DNA of 27,941 bases from Penium margaritaceum (GCA_023375785.1 SZWC01003907.1:15298-43238); one strand, 5' to 3'; shown: positions 10,929 through 20,811, counted from the first letter of the stretch. Notes: generated by a model not told the origin, from the letters alone. A program made the numbers and translations.

Positions 10929-11500
10929 TTGGTTTGGTGGTCTTCTCAACCACTGTGCAATGGGGACCTTAGCTGTGAATGTGAACCATGCAGTTCATGT
11001 CGCTTCTGCGATGCTTATCATATTCCATGCCGACGTTTGTTACACATGAGTACATGCCAACGAAAAAAGCATGTCCTTCATGCGTGGGTTCCAGGCTCTC
11101 TGCCAAACCTGTGCATGTGCAGAAACAGCATGGTCGCAATCTGGTCAGTTCCACCTCGCACGCGCGAATACAACGGGGGTTGGCTTGAAACCACTTAGGA
11201 AGAATGATGCAATGGGTCCATCACATGCAGAGCCCCAGAAAATCACTTTGGACATGACATGCAGAGGCTTGCACTTGGTCAAATGATTGCAAGTGATCGT
11301 GGACTGTTGGCGGGGCAACCACACGTTGTGGTTGGCCCACAACAACAAGCTGACCCTAGGGGTCCTGTTCATGCCGTTCATGCACCACTGGCTCCAGTCC
11401 AGCCCCAAACTCCAGCATCCCATGCTGTGAACTTTGACTCAGGTGGCAAAGACAAACTCTTCTTCTGGCTGAATCGGGATCGGGAGTGTAAAGAATGAGA
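10929..11500 (+). pseudogene. Possible SWIM-type zinc-finger fragment
   Basis: At about 10975-11045 the plus strand reads C-E-C...C-S-S-C-R-F-C...H-I-P-C-R-R-L-L-H. This resembles the CxC...CxH SWIM finger found near the C terminus of MULE and FAR1-type transposases, with the last His changed to Arg. The frame ends at 11198. A second frame to about 11498 is Pro/Gln/Val-rich and unrecognised. No transposase catalytic block is seen upstream. It could be a short MULE relic or chance. An 8-bp inverted repeat (CAACCACA-CGT-TGTGGTTG) lies near 11318-11336. Confidence 0.25.
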
Positions 11501-11581
11501 AATGCAATGGGATGAAGACACTGCGAAAAATCTGCGGCTGCTCCGGATGGAGCCTTGCTCCCTGGAGCAGACGGTGGCCCC

Positions 11582-12558
11582 TTTCAGAAAACTGTGTGGT
11601 GCCAGTTCCAACGTGGCCCGACTAGTGTTCTGTGATCACGGCTACTTTTGTGTAGGTTATGAGTCTAAGCGTGAGCTTTCTGATTGCCTCACGCTACATT
11701 TATGGGAGTGGAAGGGAGTTGTGACAGAGTCACTTTTGTGAAGGGAATAACAAAATTTTGAATTAGTTTTTGAACATGCACATGATTTGAACATTTGTGG
11801 GGATAGTCATGAGCTCCCCAACGCACCAAACCGTGCACAATTTGGACCATTGTAGCTCCCGCTACGTCAGCCGAAGCGAGGTATTTGAATCCAGCCGCTA
11901 AGTCAGCAGCGCGTACTATGTTGCCCGCTGAGGCGCCCTCAAACATCAAGGACCCATCAAAACACCATTCCAGAGACGCATATGTCCCTACATGTAGTGG
12001 CAGTGCCCCTCGCACCTTTGGGGTCTTTTTGGATGAGTTAATCATTGAGTTTTGTGATGGCGACTGACGTGGTTTGATACTTGTTTGCGGATCTGCAGTC
12101 GGAATTTGATAGAGCTCCCGAGCAACAAAGCGTACTACTAAGTTTTGAACTCCGAGCCAGGATTTTAGCTTTCCCTCAGTAACAACTTGCACTACTGACA
12201 TCTGGCAAATCATTCGCCAGAGTGACTCGACGGTCCTCCAGGGAAAAAACACAAGATGTATTTCTTGTTACTCTTTCCGGTCGATTATCCACCGGCAATC
12301 GAACCGCGGCCGTCTCCTTGAGCCGCCCCCCTCAGCCCAACTTTTGAAGCCCATATGTCCCTTGTTACTTGTCCAATTCCGGCAAAATAACTTCCACTAG
12401 ATTCAGCAACTTGTCAACATTCAGGGACAATCCTCCATTTTAGGATCCAAGCAGTCCTCAAGCTGCTATATCCAACTGCACAGAATTTCCTCTTACTAGC
12501 AGCTCGTCGGCGCCTCCGGGCACCACACTTGGGCATGCAGAGGGGCAAATCTTCTACA
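11582..12558 (-). repeat. Element 1 3' LTR
   Basis: About 977 bp. Minus-strand start is TGTAGAAGATTTGCCCC, immediately after the PPT. It aligns with 17255-18220 and 9574-10549. The low-coordinate end lies at 11582-11593; the terminal TG/CA pair has decayed there. The 187-codon open frame 11689-12252 lies wholly inside the LTR and is not a gene. Confidence 0.85.
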
Positions 12559-12570
12559 TTCTCCCCCTTG
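12559..12570 (-). promoter_or_regulatory. Element 1 polypurine tract
   Basis: The minus strand reads CAAGGGGGAGAA directly before the 3' LTR. It is the RNase H-resistant primer for plus-strand DNA synthesis. The corresponding site of element 2 is CAAGGGAGAGATT. Confidence 0.85.
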
Positions 12571-12588
12571 CACCTGCCATGCTGCTCC

Positions 12589-14150
12589 TGCTTTCTCTCA
12601 CTCATCCTCCGCTGCGTCCTCCAGCCTATCATGGCCGGTCATCCCAAGCCCAGCAACGCTCATCGCGTGCCGGTCCGTGGGTTGCGCTTTGGTCAAGCAA
12701 TCCGCAAGCATGTTGTGCATGCAACAATGTTGCAGCACCACTTGTCCCTTTTCAACCATGTCTTGTACGTAGTGAAACAGTACATCGCTGTGCTTTTTCC
12801 TCCTATACTGTGCCGGGTTTTTGGTCAGCAAGATGGAGCCGGTATTGTCCTCATGCACCACCGTAGGCTCCTACTGCCGCACACCCAGCTCCCTAAGCAA
12901 CCTGCGGGGCCACACCGCCTCCTTGACTGCCTCAGCCAGCGCAATGTACTCAGCTTCCACTCTGGAGGTGGCGATGCGGTGCTGCTTCCTGCTGCACCAT
13001 ATGACCACTACATAAGCAAAGAAGAACATGTAGTGGGATGTGGACTTCCGCTTTTTCACATCGCTAGCGTAGTCTGCATCCGTATAGGAGACCAGACGCA
13101 AGGGGTCCGCCTGCCCCTTGCTGTCAAACCTCAAGTGTGCATACCGCGTTGCCTGCAGGTAACAGAGGATGCGCTTGACTGCCTGCCAGCATAGTGGCCC
13201 TGGATCCACCACGTACCTACTCAATTGGCCCACCGTGTAGGCCACGTCTGGTCGAGTCACCATCGTGGCGTACATGAGGCTGCCCATCGCAAATTGGTAG
13301 GGCACCCGTGCCATATCCTCCCTCTCTTCTTTTATTTGCGGCGCCTTTGCCGCACTCATTTCACAGGTCGTGGAGACCGGACTACCAACTGGTTTGCATT
13401 CCTCCATGTCGTACCACTTCAGCACATTGGCTACGTATTTGGCTTGCCTTAGCTCAAGCGTAGGCATCCTCGGATTCCGCGTGATGCTCACCCCAACGTA
13501 GTACTCCAGCTCCCCCGTGTCCGACATCTAGAATCTGCTGCTGAGTTGCTCTTTCAGCCGCTGTAAGCCCAGCAAATCCATTGAGGACAAAAATCAGTTT
13601 GTCCACATAGAGAGCAACAAACTGATGGCGGTGTTTTTTGCGTCGCACTTACACACTTTGATCCAACTCACAACGCTTGAAGCCGAGTTGTGCCATGAAG
13701 CTTTCCATCTATTGGTACCAGCATTTAGGCGATTGTTTTAGCCCGTACAAGGGCTTCCATATCTTGCACACCTTGCCTGCTGGCACCTCCACCCCCTCTA
13801 GCACCTCCATGTATATCTCTTTGTCTGTGATTCCATTGAGGAAGGCTGTCTTTATGTCCATTTGGAGGAGCTCCATTTCCTTCACGCCCTTGAAAGGATC
13901 TTCAGGATGTTTGTGAACTTGGCGACGGGAGCAAAAGTCTCATCGTAGTGCTCGCCCTTACGTTGTGTGTATCCATTTCCCACCAGCCATGCCTGTACTT
14001 TTCAACCACACCTTCCTTCGTGAACTTGGTCTGAAAGACCAACTTTAAGCTGATGATCTTGACATCTTTCTGCTTGTCAACCAGCTGCCATGTGTCATTT
14101 TCCATGATGGATGCCAGCTATGATTTGACGGCTGCATCCCGTTGATCCCC
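12589..14150 (-). pseudogene. Element 1 reverse transcriptase and RNase H (broken)
   Basis: From about 14105 the minus strand gives E-N-D-T-W-Q-L-V-D. Then, with frame changes, come the M-D-I-K-T-A-F-L-N-G block (about 13870-13830), L-Y-G-L-K-Q-S (near 13735) and the catalytic box, which reads Y-V-D-K instead of Y-V-D-D (near 13600). From 13527 a 218-codon stretch covers G-S-L-M-Y-A-T-M-V-T-R-P-D-V-A-Y and RNase H with Y-T-D-A-D-Y and a V-E-A-E-Y box. One TAG (12871-12873) separates this from V-H-E-D-N-T and the C-terminal tail ending at about 12598. RNase H acidic residues are retained, but RT has lost a catalytic Asp and the frame is broken in several places. Non-functional. Confidence 0.85.
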
Positions 14151-14911
14151 TTCGGGCCGGGCAAGTGCCTCTTACACAGTTGTTGGCTCCACTAATGCAG
14201 CCATCATACAACGCGTCATGCCCATCCATCGACCGGTGCTTGCGTCGAAGCGCTTCCCCGCTTTCCGCTGCCTCCCGTTGCGGCGCGACAGTTTTGGTGG
14301 CGCATCGTCGCTTTGTTGTGATCCCTCGGACTCTGCATGCTCCGGTGAATCATTGATTGGATGGCTCCCCAAGGATCTCTCTTGTCCCAGTGAAACATTG
14401 CCTGGACAGGCGGCGCGTCCAGTGGATTTGCCACCGATATCCAATGAGTACTCCGCGAGTTATGGTTAATCACCCCAAATTCATACACTTGATGATCAGT
14501 GTATCAAAAAGTGTATTTCTTCATGCAAACATTTTCCACAAAAAATTCCCAGGAATGCATGTTAGCAAATCCCAGATGTACATTCCTCCTATAAAGTGAA
14601 AAATATATTGGGTTATATGTGATGTTTGGCAGTATCTGCTGATAGTCCATGTTCACTATTTTGTTCACTTCCCAATACACTTGTTGATACACAGTTTCAC
14701 GGATGAGACGATTGGTCATACATGTACTCCGCGGAAGTGCACGCCTTGGCATTCTTTGTGCCTCATCTGTCAGATCCTTTTGGTGGATCTCCTCATCAGC
14801 TTGATTGTCATTAGAGTCCTCCGCGTTGTCTGCCATCGCTGGTGCACCGTCATGCCCTGATGCCACATCCTCAACTTTGGCATCTGCCGGCTCCTTCTTG
14901 TGATCAAGGAA
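14151..14911 (-). pseudogene. Element 1 integrase-RT linker region
   Basis: An acidic, charged linker (about 14866-14760: D-E-E-I-H-Q-K-D-L-T-D-E...) and a second basic part (about 14340-14170) match the variable region between integrase and RT. Between them, about 14470-14720 is more AT-rich than its surroundings and gives a peptide that does not resemble such linkers. It may be a small insertion; no target duplication was found. Confidence 0.5.
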
Positions 14912-15827
14912 TTAGAACCACTCCCCCGTCTTTGGAGAGTCCACCACGCCCACGTCAATGCTGCTAATGAAACTCTGCTGCTCGTCAAACTCAACGGTGT
15001 AGCTGCACATTACCTCCTCCTTGTGCATGTCGTAGAGTAGGTACACCTTATGTACACTCTCGTAGCCAAGGAAGAGATACGACTTTGCCCGTGGCTCCAG
15101 CTTGCTGTCACGCCGTTGTGTAGCCTTCACCATCGTGTACGCCTTGCACCCGAACACCTCAGTTGTGCCACACTTGGCTTGCACCCACTCCAAACCTCCT
15201 ACGGCGTCTTCCAGTTGCTCTTCTCCTCAGCACTACTGTTGGGATGAGGTCAATGGTGTAGCTTGGCCTATGCACAGCATCTGCCTTGAAGCTCCCGGAC
15301 AATTTCACATCCACCAACATGGTCCGTACCATGTTCAGCAGCGTCTCGATTGTACGCTCCGCCACGCCATTTGACTCAGGGGAATGCGGTGTAGTTTGTT
15401 CCCATTTTATGCTATGCTGCTTCATCTACCCACCACCGCCCACGTACTCTCCACTGTTGTCGCTACGTAGCGCTCTAACCTTCCGGTCAATCTGCCTCTC
15501 CACCGCGATGACGTACTCCTTCAGCCAGTCATTGACCTTGCCTTTCCCCTTCATAAAGTAAACGTAGAGTTTTCTGCTGAATTCATCAACGAAGGTGACA
15601 AAGCAACGTGCGCCGCTCTTTGACGCTGTCTTGAATGGTTTGCACACGTCACTGTGCACGACCTCTAGCAGGTCCAAGATGCGATTCACATTTTTGTTGA
15701 ATGGTTTACGCCGCGCCTTGTCGAAAAAGCAAGGCTTGCACTTTTTGTGCTTTGCTGCATCTTTTTCCTCTTCCGCACCATCGATGATGAGGCCACATAC
15801 CAGCTCGCACTCTGCCATCTCATTCAT
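14912..15827 (-). pseudogene. Element 1 integrase (broken)
   Basis: Minus strand. The zinc-finger Cys pair C-K-P-C-F-F-D-K-A-R is followed by the core: H-S-D-V-C (first Asp), T-F-V-D-E-F-S-R-K-L, L-R-S-D-N-S-G-E-Y (second Asp), and S-N-G-V-A-E-R (Glu). A TAG at 15426-15428 lies between the second Asp and the Glu. The Asp-to-Glu spacing is 33 residues when the stop is counted, as in element 2 and unlike the usual 35. Downstream, frame changes precede the V-F-G-C-K-A-Y and F-L-G-Y-E-S blocks of the copia integrase C-terminal region. Non-functional. Confidence 0.85.
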
Positions 15828-16399
15828 GAATGCGGCTGATGAATGCCCTAATTGTTGGTATCAGAGCTTAAGATCAGCTCCCCCTCCTTTGGCCAAGTTA
15901 ACGGGGTGTTCCTGCAATTTTGCTAGATCTGCCGGTGTGGAGATCACCTTTGTTTCCAAGACGTAGAGGCCTCCCTTGCGCTTAGCCTCCAACACGGGCT
16001 TGTCGCCACCGTCCTTCTGCATGACTGCCCCCTTTCTCCTGAAGAGCACCTCGTATCCCTAGTCCGTCAAGGAGCTAGCACTTAGAATGTCAGCCAATTC
16101 GGGTTTGTGCTGCACGTCCTTGATGACGTGGTGCACCCGCTTTTCACCAACCACCACCTCCACGTCCACGTCTCCTTGGCCAGCCACCGGCTCGACCTTG
16201 TCATTTGCGACCACCATGGACTTGTTGGAGTTGGTGTAGTTGATGAACCCGACGTTCTTGATCTGGGTATGCTCCTCCGCTCTGGAGTCAAGGCATCGCC
16301 GGTTGGCCTTCTTGAGGTACTCATTTTGATTGACATTGAGAAGCTCCTTCTTGCCTTTGGCGTCCTTGCCGCCGGCCTTTTCCTCTTCGGTGCCCTCAC
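15828..16399 (-). pseudogene. Element 1 protease and GAG-pre-integrase region (broken)
   Basis: The protease active site, normally D-S-G, reads D-S-R at about 16290. A-G-L-Y-V-L-E-T-K-type block (about 15975) and L-K-L-stop-Y-Q-Q-L-G-H-S-S (about 15870) form the GAG-pre-integrase module with the integrase His residues; the Trp of L-W-H is a TGA. A TAG near 16059 adds another break. Confidence 0.75.
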
Positions 16400-17247
16400 G
16401 GGCCCAGTGGTCCTCCTTGCCACAGTCAAGGCACACACCCTTCTTGGTGCCCTTCTTGCCAGCACCATGTCCACCACCTCCCTTGTCCTTGCTTCCGCCA
16501 CCACACATTTTGGTGACAAGGGCTGATTAGGAAGACGAGAACTTCCTACAGCTCTTTTGATGCGCCTCGTTGCGGATATACTTTGTGACCACGTCAAAGG
16601 TGAGCTTGTCCTTTGTCCATCCTTCCTAGACAGTGATGAGAGAGCTCCAACTTTCAGGGAAGGCCATGAGGAGGGCCATCACCTGCAGCTACATATCGAT
16701 CTTCCACCCCACATTATTGCATTGTGCACGAGCAACTCAATCTGCTGCATGGCGGAGATGACATGATCTCCCTCCTCGATTCTCACTGTTAGGAGTCCCT
16801 TCTTCTCAAAGATTTTGTTCACCAGAGACTTTGATTGATGGATGGCATAAAGTTTTTGCCAAGCTTCGGCTGCCAGCTTGAAGCCCTCGAAGTAGCCCTA
16901 GTGTGACTCAGCTGTACCGGACACCAGCAACATGAGTGCCTCCGTGTTCTTCTTTGCGAAGGCCTTCTTTTGCACTTCTATCGCTTTCGTTTTTGTCGAG
17001 GACTTCCGTTCCCTTCATGACCTCCAACAGAACCTTATGCGCGAGATGCAAGTCAAAGGGTCACCTCCATAGCCCAAAGCCAGGACCACCTGCAATTATC
17101 TTGATGAGCTGTGTCTCCTTTTGCGTCACATGCGCAGTCTTCTACTCCACAACCTCAGAGTTGACGACGACGTTGTCCCTCACGACAATCCCTTCCGCCG
17201 CAAAAGTCGTTAGCAATGTGCAGACCAGTCAGGGCTGTGGGGTCCAT
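16400..17247 (-). pseudogene. Element 1 gag (broken)
   Basis: Blocks of copia Gag: L-W-A-M-E-V-T (about 17070), K-K-N-T-E-A-L-M-L-L (about 16950), L-A-A-E-A-W-Q-K-L-Y-A-I-H-Q-S (about 16880-16840), and a zinc knuckle C-L-D-C-G-K-E-D-H-W-A-R-E-G (about 16435-16392) whose last Cys has become Gly. Several in-frame stops occur. Element 2 Gag has A-A-E-A-Y-A-K-L-A-R-V-H-Q-S at the same place, so the two families are related. The first ATG lies inside the PBS and need not be the true start. Confidence 0.75.
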
Positions 17248-17254
17248 GACCCTT
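17237..17254 (-). promoter_or_regulatory. Element 1 primer-binding site (decayed half-tRNA type)
   Basis: The minus strand reads AAGGGTCATGGACCCCAC directly after the 5' LTR. It resembles AAGGGTTATGGGCCCAC in element 2 and so is complementary, with mismatches, to the anticodon arm of initiator tRNA-Met. Confidence 0.65.
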
Positions 17255-18220
17255 TGTGAGAAAATTGTGTAGTGGTAGTTCCAACGTGGCCTGACTGGTC
17301 TTCTGTGTTCACGGCTACTTTGTGCAGGTTCTGAGTGTAAGAGTGAGCTTTGTGATCGCCTCATGCTATGTTTTTGGGAGTGGAAAGGAGTTGTGAGGTA
17401 GTCACTTTTGCGAAGGGAATAACACAATTTTGCTTTTTTTTTTTTCTTTCTTTCTTGGATATGATCTAAACATTTCTGGGACTAGTCATGAGCTCTCCAA
17501 TGCACCAAACCGTGCACGATCCAGATCACCGTAGCTCCCACTATGTCAGCCAAAGCATGGCACCCCAATCCACCCGCTCAGTCGGCAGTCCGCACCATGT
17601 CGCCCGCCGAGTGGCCCTCACACATCAAGGACCCTTCAAAACGCCATTCCAAAGACGCAAATGTCCCTAAACATAGTGGCGGTTCCCCTCGCGCCTTTTT
17701 GGTCTGTTTCAATGAGTTAATCATCGAGTTTGGTGATGGGGATTGAAGTGGTTCAAAACTTGTCCACGGGCATGCAGTTAGAACTTTAACCATCCCGAAC
17801 TAACAAAACGTACTACTGAGTTTCGGACTTCGAGCCAGGATTTTGGGTAAGTCCCTCAGTAAAAACTTACACTACTGACGTCCTACAAATCATTTGCCGG
17901 GTAAAAGCACCGGGTGTGTTTTTGTTACTTGTTCCAGTCAATTATTCACTGGCAATCAAACCATCGTCGACTCCCTGAGTCGCCGCACACGCCACAACTT
18001 TGGAAGTCCATATCTCCCTCGTTGCTTGTCTGTTTCCGGCGAAACAACTTCCACCGGACTCAGCGAATTGTCAATTTTTAGGGACAATACTCCATTTTCA
18101 CATCCCTACAATCCTTCAGCTGTTAGATCCAACTGCAAGGATTTTCCTCTCACTCGCGGCTCGCCTGCGCCTCCCGGCCCTGTCTTTTACACATTCTTTG
18201 TGGGGCAAGTACCGGGTGCA
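17255..18220 (-). repeat. Element 1 5' LTR
   Basis: About 966 bp, homologous to the 3' LTR and the solo LTR. The sense start is TGCACCCGGTACTTGCCCC and the end TTTTCTCACA, joined to the PBS. A run of T (17438-17450) is private to this copy. The 18.2-kb end was set by the TTGCCCC anchor shared by all three copies and by length; it could be about 30 bp shorter. Confidence 0.8.
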
Positions 18221-18389
18221 CTGTCCTAGTGATTCTTTTGGTAATTTGGGTCTGTTGTGTAGGATTTTCTTCTTTCTTGCACAATCATTGCCTGGTCCTC
18301 TGTGTTCTTACCTTACCGAACCTCATCCTTTTAATGGAATTGTTTGCCATTGGTCACCAATTTGTGTCCTTGCATCTGTTTTTGTGGAT
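18221..18389. other. Gap between element 1 and MULE remnant
   Basis: A T-rich segment, open in two plus frames but without motif. It may hold the MULE 5' end or an intron. I see no terminal inverted repeat. Confidence 0.4.
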
Positions 18390-20229
18390 CCGTTTGACAA
18401 ATCCCCCAAAGGAACAACGAAGAAAAGGAGGGTAGAAACTGACGAGCTTCTGGAGGAGCAAAAATTCTGGAACATGGCTGCGTGCAGGGCAGTGATAGAG
18501 AACTATGCAGTTGTGCACCGTTTCCAGCTGTCGTGTGTGCGGAGTGAGCCCGGACACATCAATGTCTTCTGTGTGGAGGCATTGACACGAGGGTGTATGT
18601 GGAACATTAAAGCAATTGTAAGTTCCAAGCTAGGGACTGTCAAACTCTCCCATGTTGTTCAAGGAAAATGCTGCACGCTGAGAATTGGACGCGGAAGTCC
18701 GTCCCGGAAAACCAGATGGATCCCTCACAAACCTTCCACGCAGATGGCCCGCTATCCCATAACTCCTGCCGCTGTACTCTGAGCGATCATCAAGTCAGCG
18801 GCCGGTGTGCAGGTGGCCAACTGCACGCTTTACCAAGCCCGGTCTCTTGCCCAGGCACAACTCATGGGGGTCAAGGCCAAGTTATGGCAGGAATTTCCGT
18901 TGTTTTGTGAAGATGTGAGAACTGCATATACACGGTGTGGCTTGTGTAGTTTTTTTATATTACAAACATGGTCCGTTCCACCCACCTCATTGTTTGATTT
19001 TATGCAATTGAAGCGTGTGGACCTTGCCACTCATGCCGTGGCCGAGATGGACAAAAATGACAATTTCAAATGGGTGTTAGTGGCTCCTGGAGCCATGTGT
19101 CTTGGTTGGGAATCCTCGAGCCGTATCATGACCATGGATGGAACGTTCGTAAATGAGCAAGGTGGCATCCCTCTGCGGAAGTGGAAATTGTACATGTGTC
19201 CTATACCATGTGGGGGCCACATCACCAACAACGCCTCGGAGTTCCTGAACGCCCGCCTCAAGTCCCTCCGAAAGCTTAACCCGTTCTATTGCTTCTTGTA
19301 GTTCTACTTCTTCGTGCAGAGACTCATGGCTAAGAGGCTCGTGCAGATTGTCAACTGCACCGAGGCCATAACCCCCACCTCCACAAAACGACTCGTGCAC
19401 AGTTCTGTGTGGCCCGCAAACATGCTGTAATTATGGGTGGGACGCACTCTACGATAGTGCAAGGACCAATGAGAGTGTGCTGGCGCGTGGACTTCTGGTG
19501 CTTGGTTTGTGACTGTGGTTGCAAGCGCGAGTCTGGCCAGCCTTGCCAGCATGCATGTGGAGTGATGATGAAGGTGGGCAAAGATCAAACCATGCGAGTC
19601 GAAGCCGGCCAGACGTTAATGTCCTGGAGGAGGACCTACGGCAATCCCATGCCATCCATTGTAGCAGAGGGTCTGTGCACTGCCCCGTCCGGCTGGGGGC
19701 AACCAGGACTGTACAATGGCCGGGGAGTCCCGGGAGTATCCTCCTCCTCCAGAGTAACCACTCTGTAAGTGCAACATCATCTACCCCAGATGTTGACACA
19801 AGGGCTACACAAAGAAGAAGTGCCCTAAATCCACAGCAACGCATCCAAATGAGGCATCTACACAACTCAGAGCTGACCGTGCAGCAGCAGCAGGAGGTGC
19901 TGGATAGTAGAGACCAGAAGCGGCACATAGGACAGCATGCGGTAGTGTGGTACCTGATGGAGCAGCTACCAACGACTCTGAAGCAGACGACTACAGCCTT
20001 GAATCTGAGTCTAGGGGTTCTTCCACAGACGAGGAGGAAGTAAGGGCAGCAGAGGACAAATTCGACGGTAATGTTTTTGACAGTGGCAGTGAGGACTCCG
20101 TCTCGTACGGTGCAAAGCGAGAGCAAGGGTTACTGACAAAAGAGAACCACAATGCAGAAGGTGCCAGGTTCATGGAAGAGTACAAGGGCATGCAGGATGA
20201 TGCAGAAGACAGAGGAAGAAGACAATGAT
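18390..20229 (+). pseudogene. Mutator-like (MULE) transposase, core deleted
   Basis: Plus strand. A basic N-terminal segment leads to a MuDR-type domain at about 18470-18680: F-W-N-M-A-A-C-R-A-V-I-E-N-Y-A...G-C-M-W-N-I-K-A. A TGA occurs at 18780-18782, and the same frame resumes. At about 19045-19160 comes F-K-W-V-L-V-A-P-G...M-T-M-D-G-T-F, with the first catalytic Asp. Only about 20 codons later it reads T-N-N-A-S-E-F-L-N-A-R-L-K (about 19226), so the middle of the catalytic domain with the remaining acidic residues is missing. After a TAG (19299-19301) and a frame change, the SWIM finger C-D-C-G-C...G-Q-P-C-Q-H-A lies at 19507-19560. A knuckle-like C-x2-C-x3-G-Y-x4-C with a stop lies near 19776-19815, then an acidic tail to TGA at 20227-20229. 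Dead copy. The start is uncertain. Confidence 0.75.
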
Positions 20230-20245
20230 AGAAACTAGAGCAACC

Positions 20246-20250
20246 CTTAG
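20246..20250. repeat. Left target site of element 3
   Basis: CTTAG directly precedes the LTR. The partner copy would lie beyond the window, so duplication is not confirmed. The site is 17 nt after the MULE stop codon. Confidence 0.4.
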
Positions 20251-20414
20251 TGTTGAAATAGTATGCACCTTGTCCACTGCCTAGCTGGCTAGCTACACAT
20301 ACAAACAAGGCATGCACTGCTCTATGGAGTACGTCCCCTTGGTCTGTTCTGAGATGGGCCAGGAATGCACTTCCCATAATGGGTATGTTCCCTGTGGCTC
20401 ATCATAGGAACCAT

Positions 20415-20487
20415 ATCTTTTTGGCTTGGTTGAATAGGCACCGGAGTCTGAAATGAGAGGTTGCGGGTTCAAACCATGCGATGGCCG
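20415..20487 (+). other. tRNA-like module in element 3 LTR (A and B boxes)
   Basis: The A-box-like TGGCTTGGTTGAATAGG starts at 20422 and the B box GGTTCAAACC at 20466, exactly 44 nt apart as in a tRNA (positions 8 and 52). G53-T54-T55-C56-A57-A58-C61 are all as in tRNA. No acceptor stem forms, so this is not a tRNA gene. It lies about 165 nt upstream of the TATA box. Confidence 0.65.
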
Positions 20488-20517
20488 CAATTCTCTTTGT
20501 GGCCCAAACTGGGACGG

Positions 20518-20535
20518 GAAGCTTCTTGGAAGCTC
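20518..20535 (+). promoter_or_regulatory. Tandem GAAGCTTC motifs in U3
   Basis: GAAGCTTC-TTG-GAAGCTC, about 120 nt upstream of the TATA box. It resembles heat-shock elements (nGAAnnTTCn units), but the second unit is one base out of step. The same pair lies in the element 2 LTRs at 21431-21448 and 26824-26841. Confidence 0.3.
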
Positions 20536-20654
20536 ACTAGAGCCTGCCTTGAGGATGACACTTGGCGGTCTAAGGATACGCCAAGTAGGACTGTAGGTTG
20601 AGGTTGGCTCCAGTGGAGCCACTACAAGCAAAAGCTTTAGCAAAGCTCTGCAAG

Positions 20655-20662
20655 TATAAAAG
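20655..20662 (+). promoter_or_regulatory. LTR TATA box (element 3)
   Basis: TATAAAAG, 405 nt into the LTR and conserved in both element 2 LTRs. It places the U3-R border and Pol II start roughly 30 nt downstream, near the GCATGCATCC stretch. Confidence 0.7.
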
Positions 20663-20797
20663 TCTGTACCTTGCATGCATCCATTTTACAGTTCTTGCCT
20701 TTGAGACTCCTCACAAAGTGTCCAACCACAGGTAGACACTAAAGACCAACATGCGGACTTTGTCACGTTGCAAACCAAACAAACCTAAAGTGTGGAT

Positions 20798-20811
20798 CCC
20801 TCGTTCGAGGG
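20798..20811. repeat. 14-bp palindrome in LTR
   Basis: CCCTCGTTCGAGGG. Identical in the element 2 LTRs (21156-21169 and 26549-26562). It would form a hairpin in the R/U5 part of the transcript. Confidence 0.75.

Larger units (their letters stand above)
11582..18220 (-). mobile_element. Element 1: decayed full-length Ty1/copia retrotransposon
   Basis: About 6.6 kb on the minus strand. Order in transcription sense: 5' LTR (18220-17255), PBS (17254-17237), gag, protease, integrase, RT, RNase H (17247-12589), PPT (12570-12559), 3' LTR (12558-11582). Integrase preceding RT identifies Ty1/copia. Stops and frameshifts occur in every domain, and the two LTRs differ at many positions (roughly a fifth by eye), so it is an old, dead copy. 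I find no matching 5-bp target duplication at the ends. Its LTRs are the same family as the solo LTR at 9574-10549; its coding domains are related to, but distinct from, those of element 2. Confidence 0.85.

Noticed and set aside
15856..15867. TGGTATCAGAGC, the usual plant copia PBS, on the plus strand.
   Set aside because: It lies inside the minus-strand element 1, where its complement encodes the GAG-pre-integrase L-W-H-R-like block (Trp changed to a stop). No LTR end adjoins it. Coincidence of coding sequence.
18000..18782. 260-codon plus frame taken as a complete gene.
   Set aside because: Its first 220 bp are element 1 LTR; only the part after about 18390 resembles MULE transposase.
19449..20126. 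225-codon minus frame opposite the MULE remnant.
   Set aside because: Shadow of the plus-strand SWIM region; no motif of its own.
20415..20487. A functional tRNA gene.
   Set aside because: A and B boxes and T arm are present but no acceptor stem or proper anticodon arm forms.
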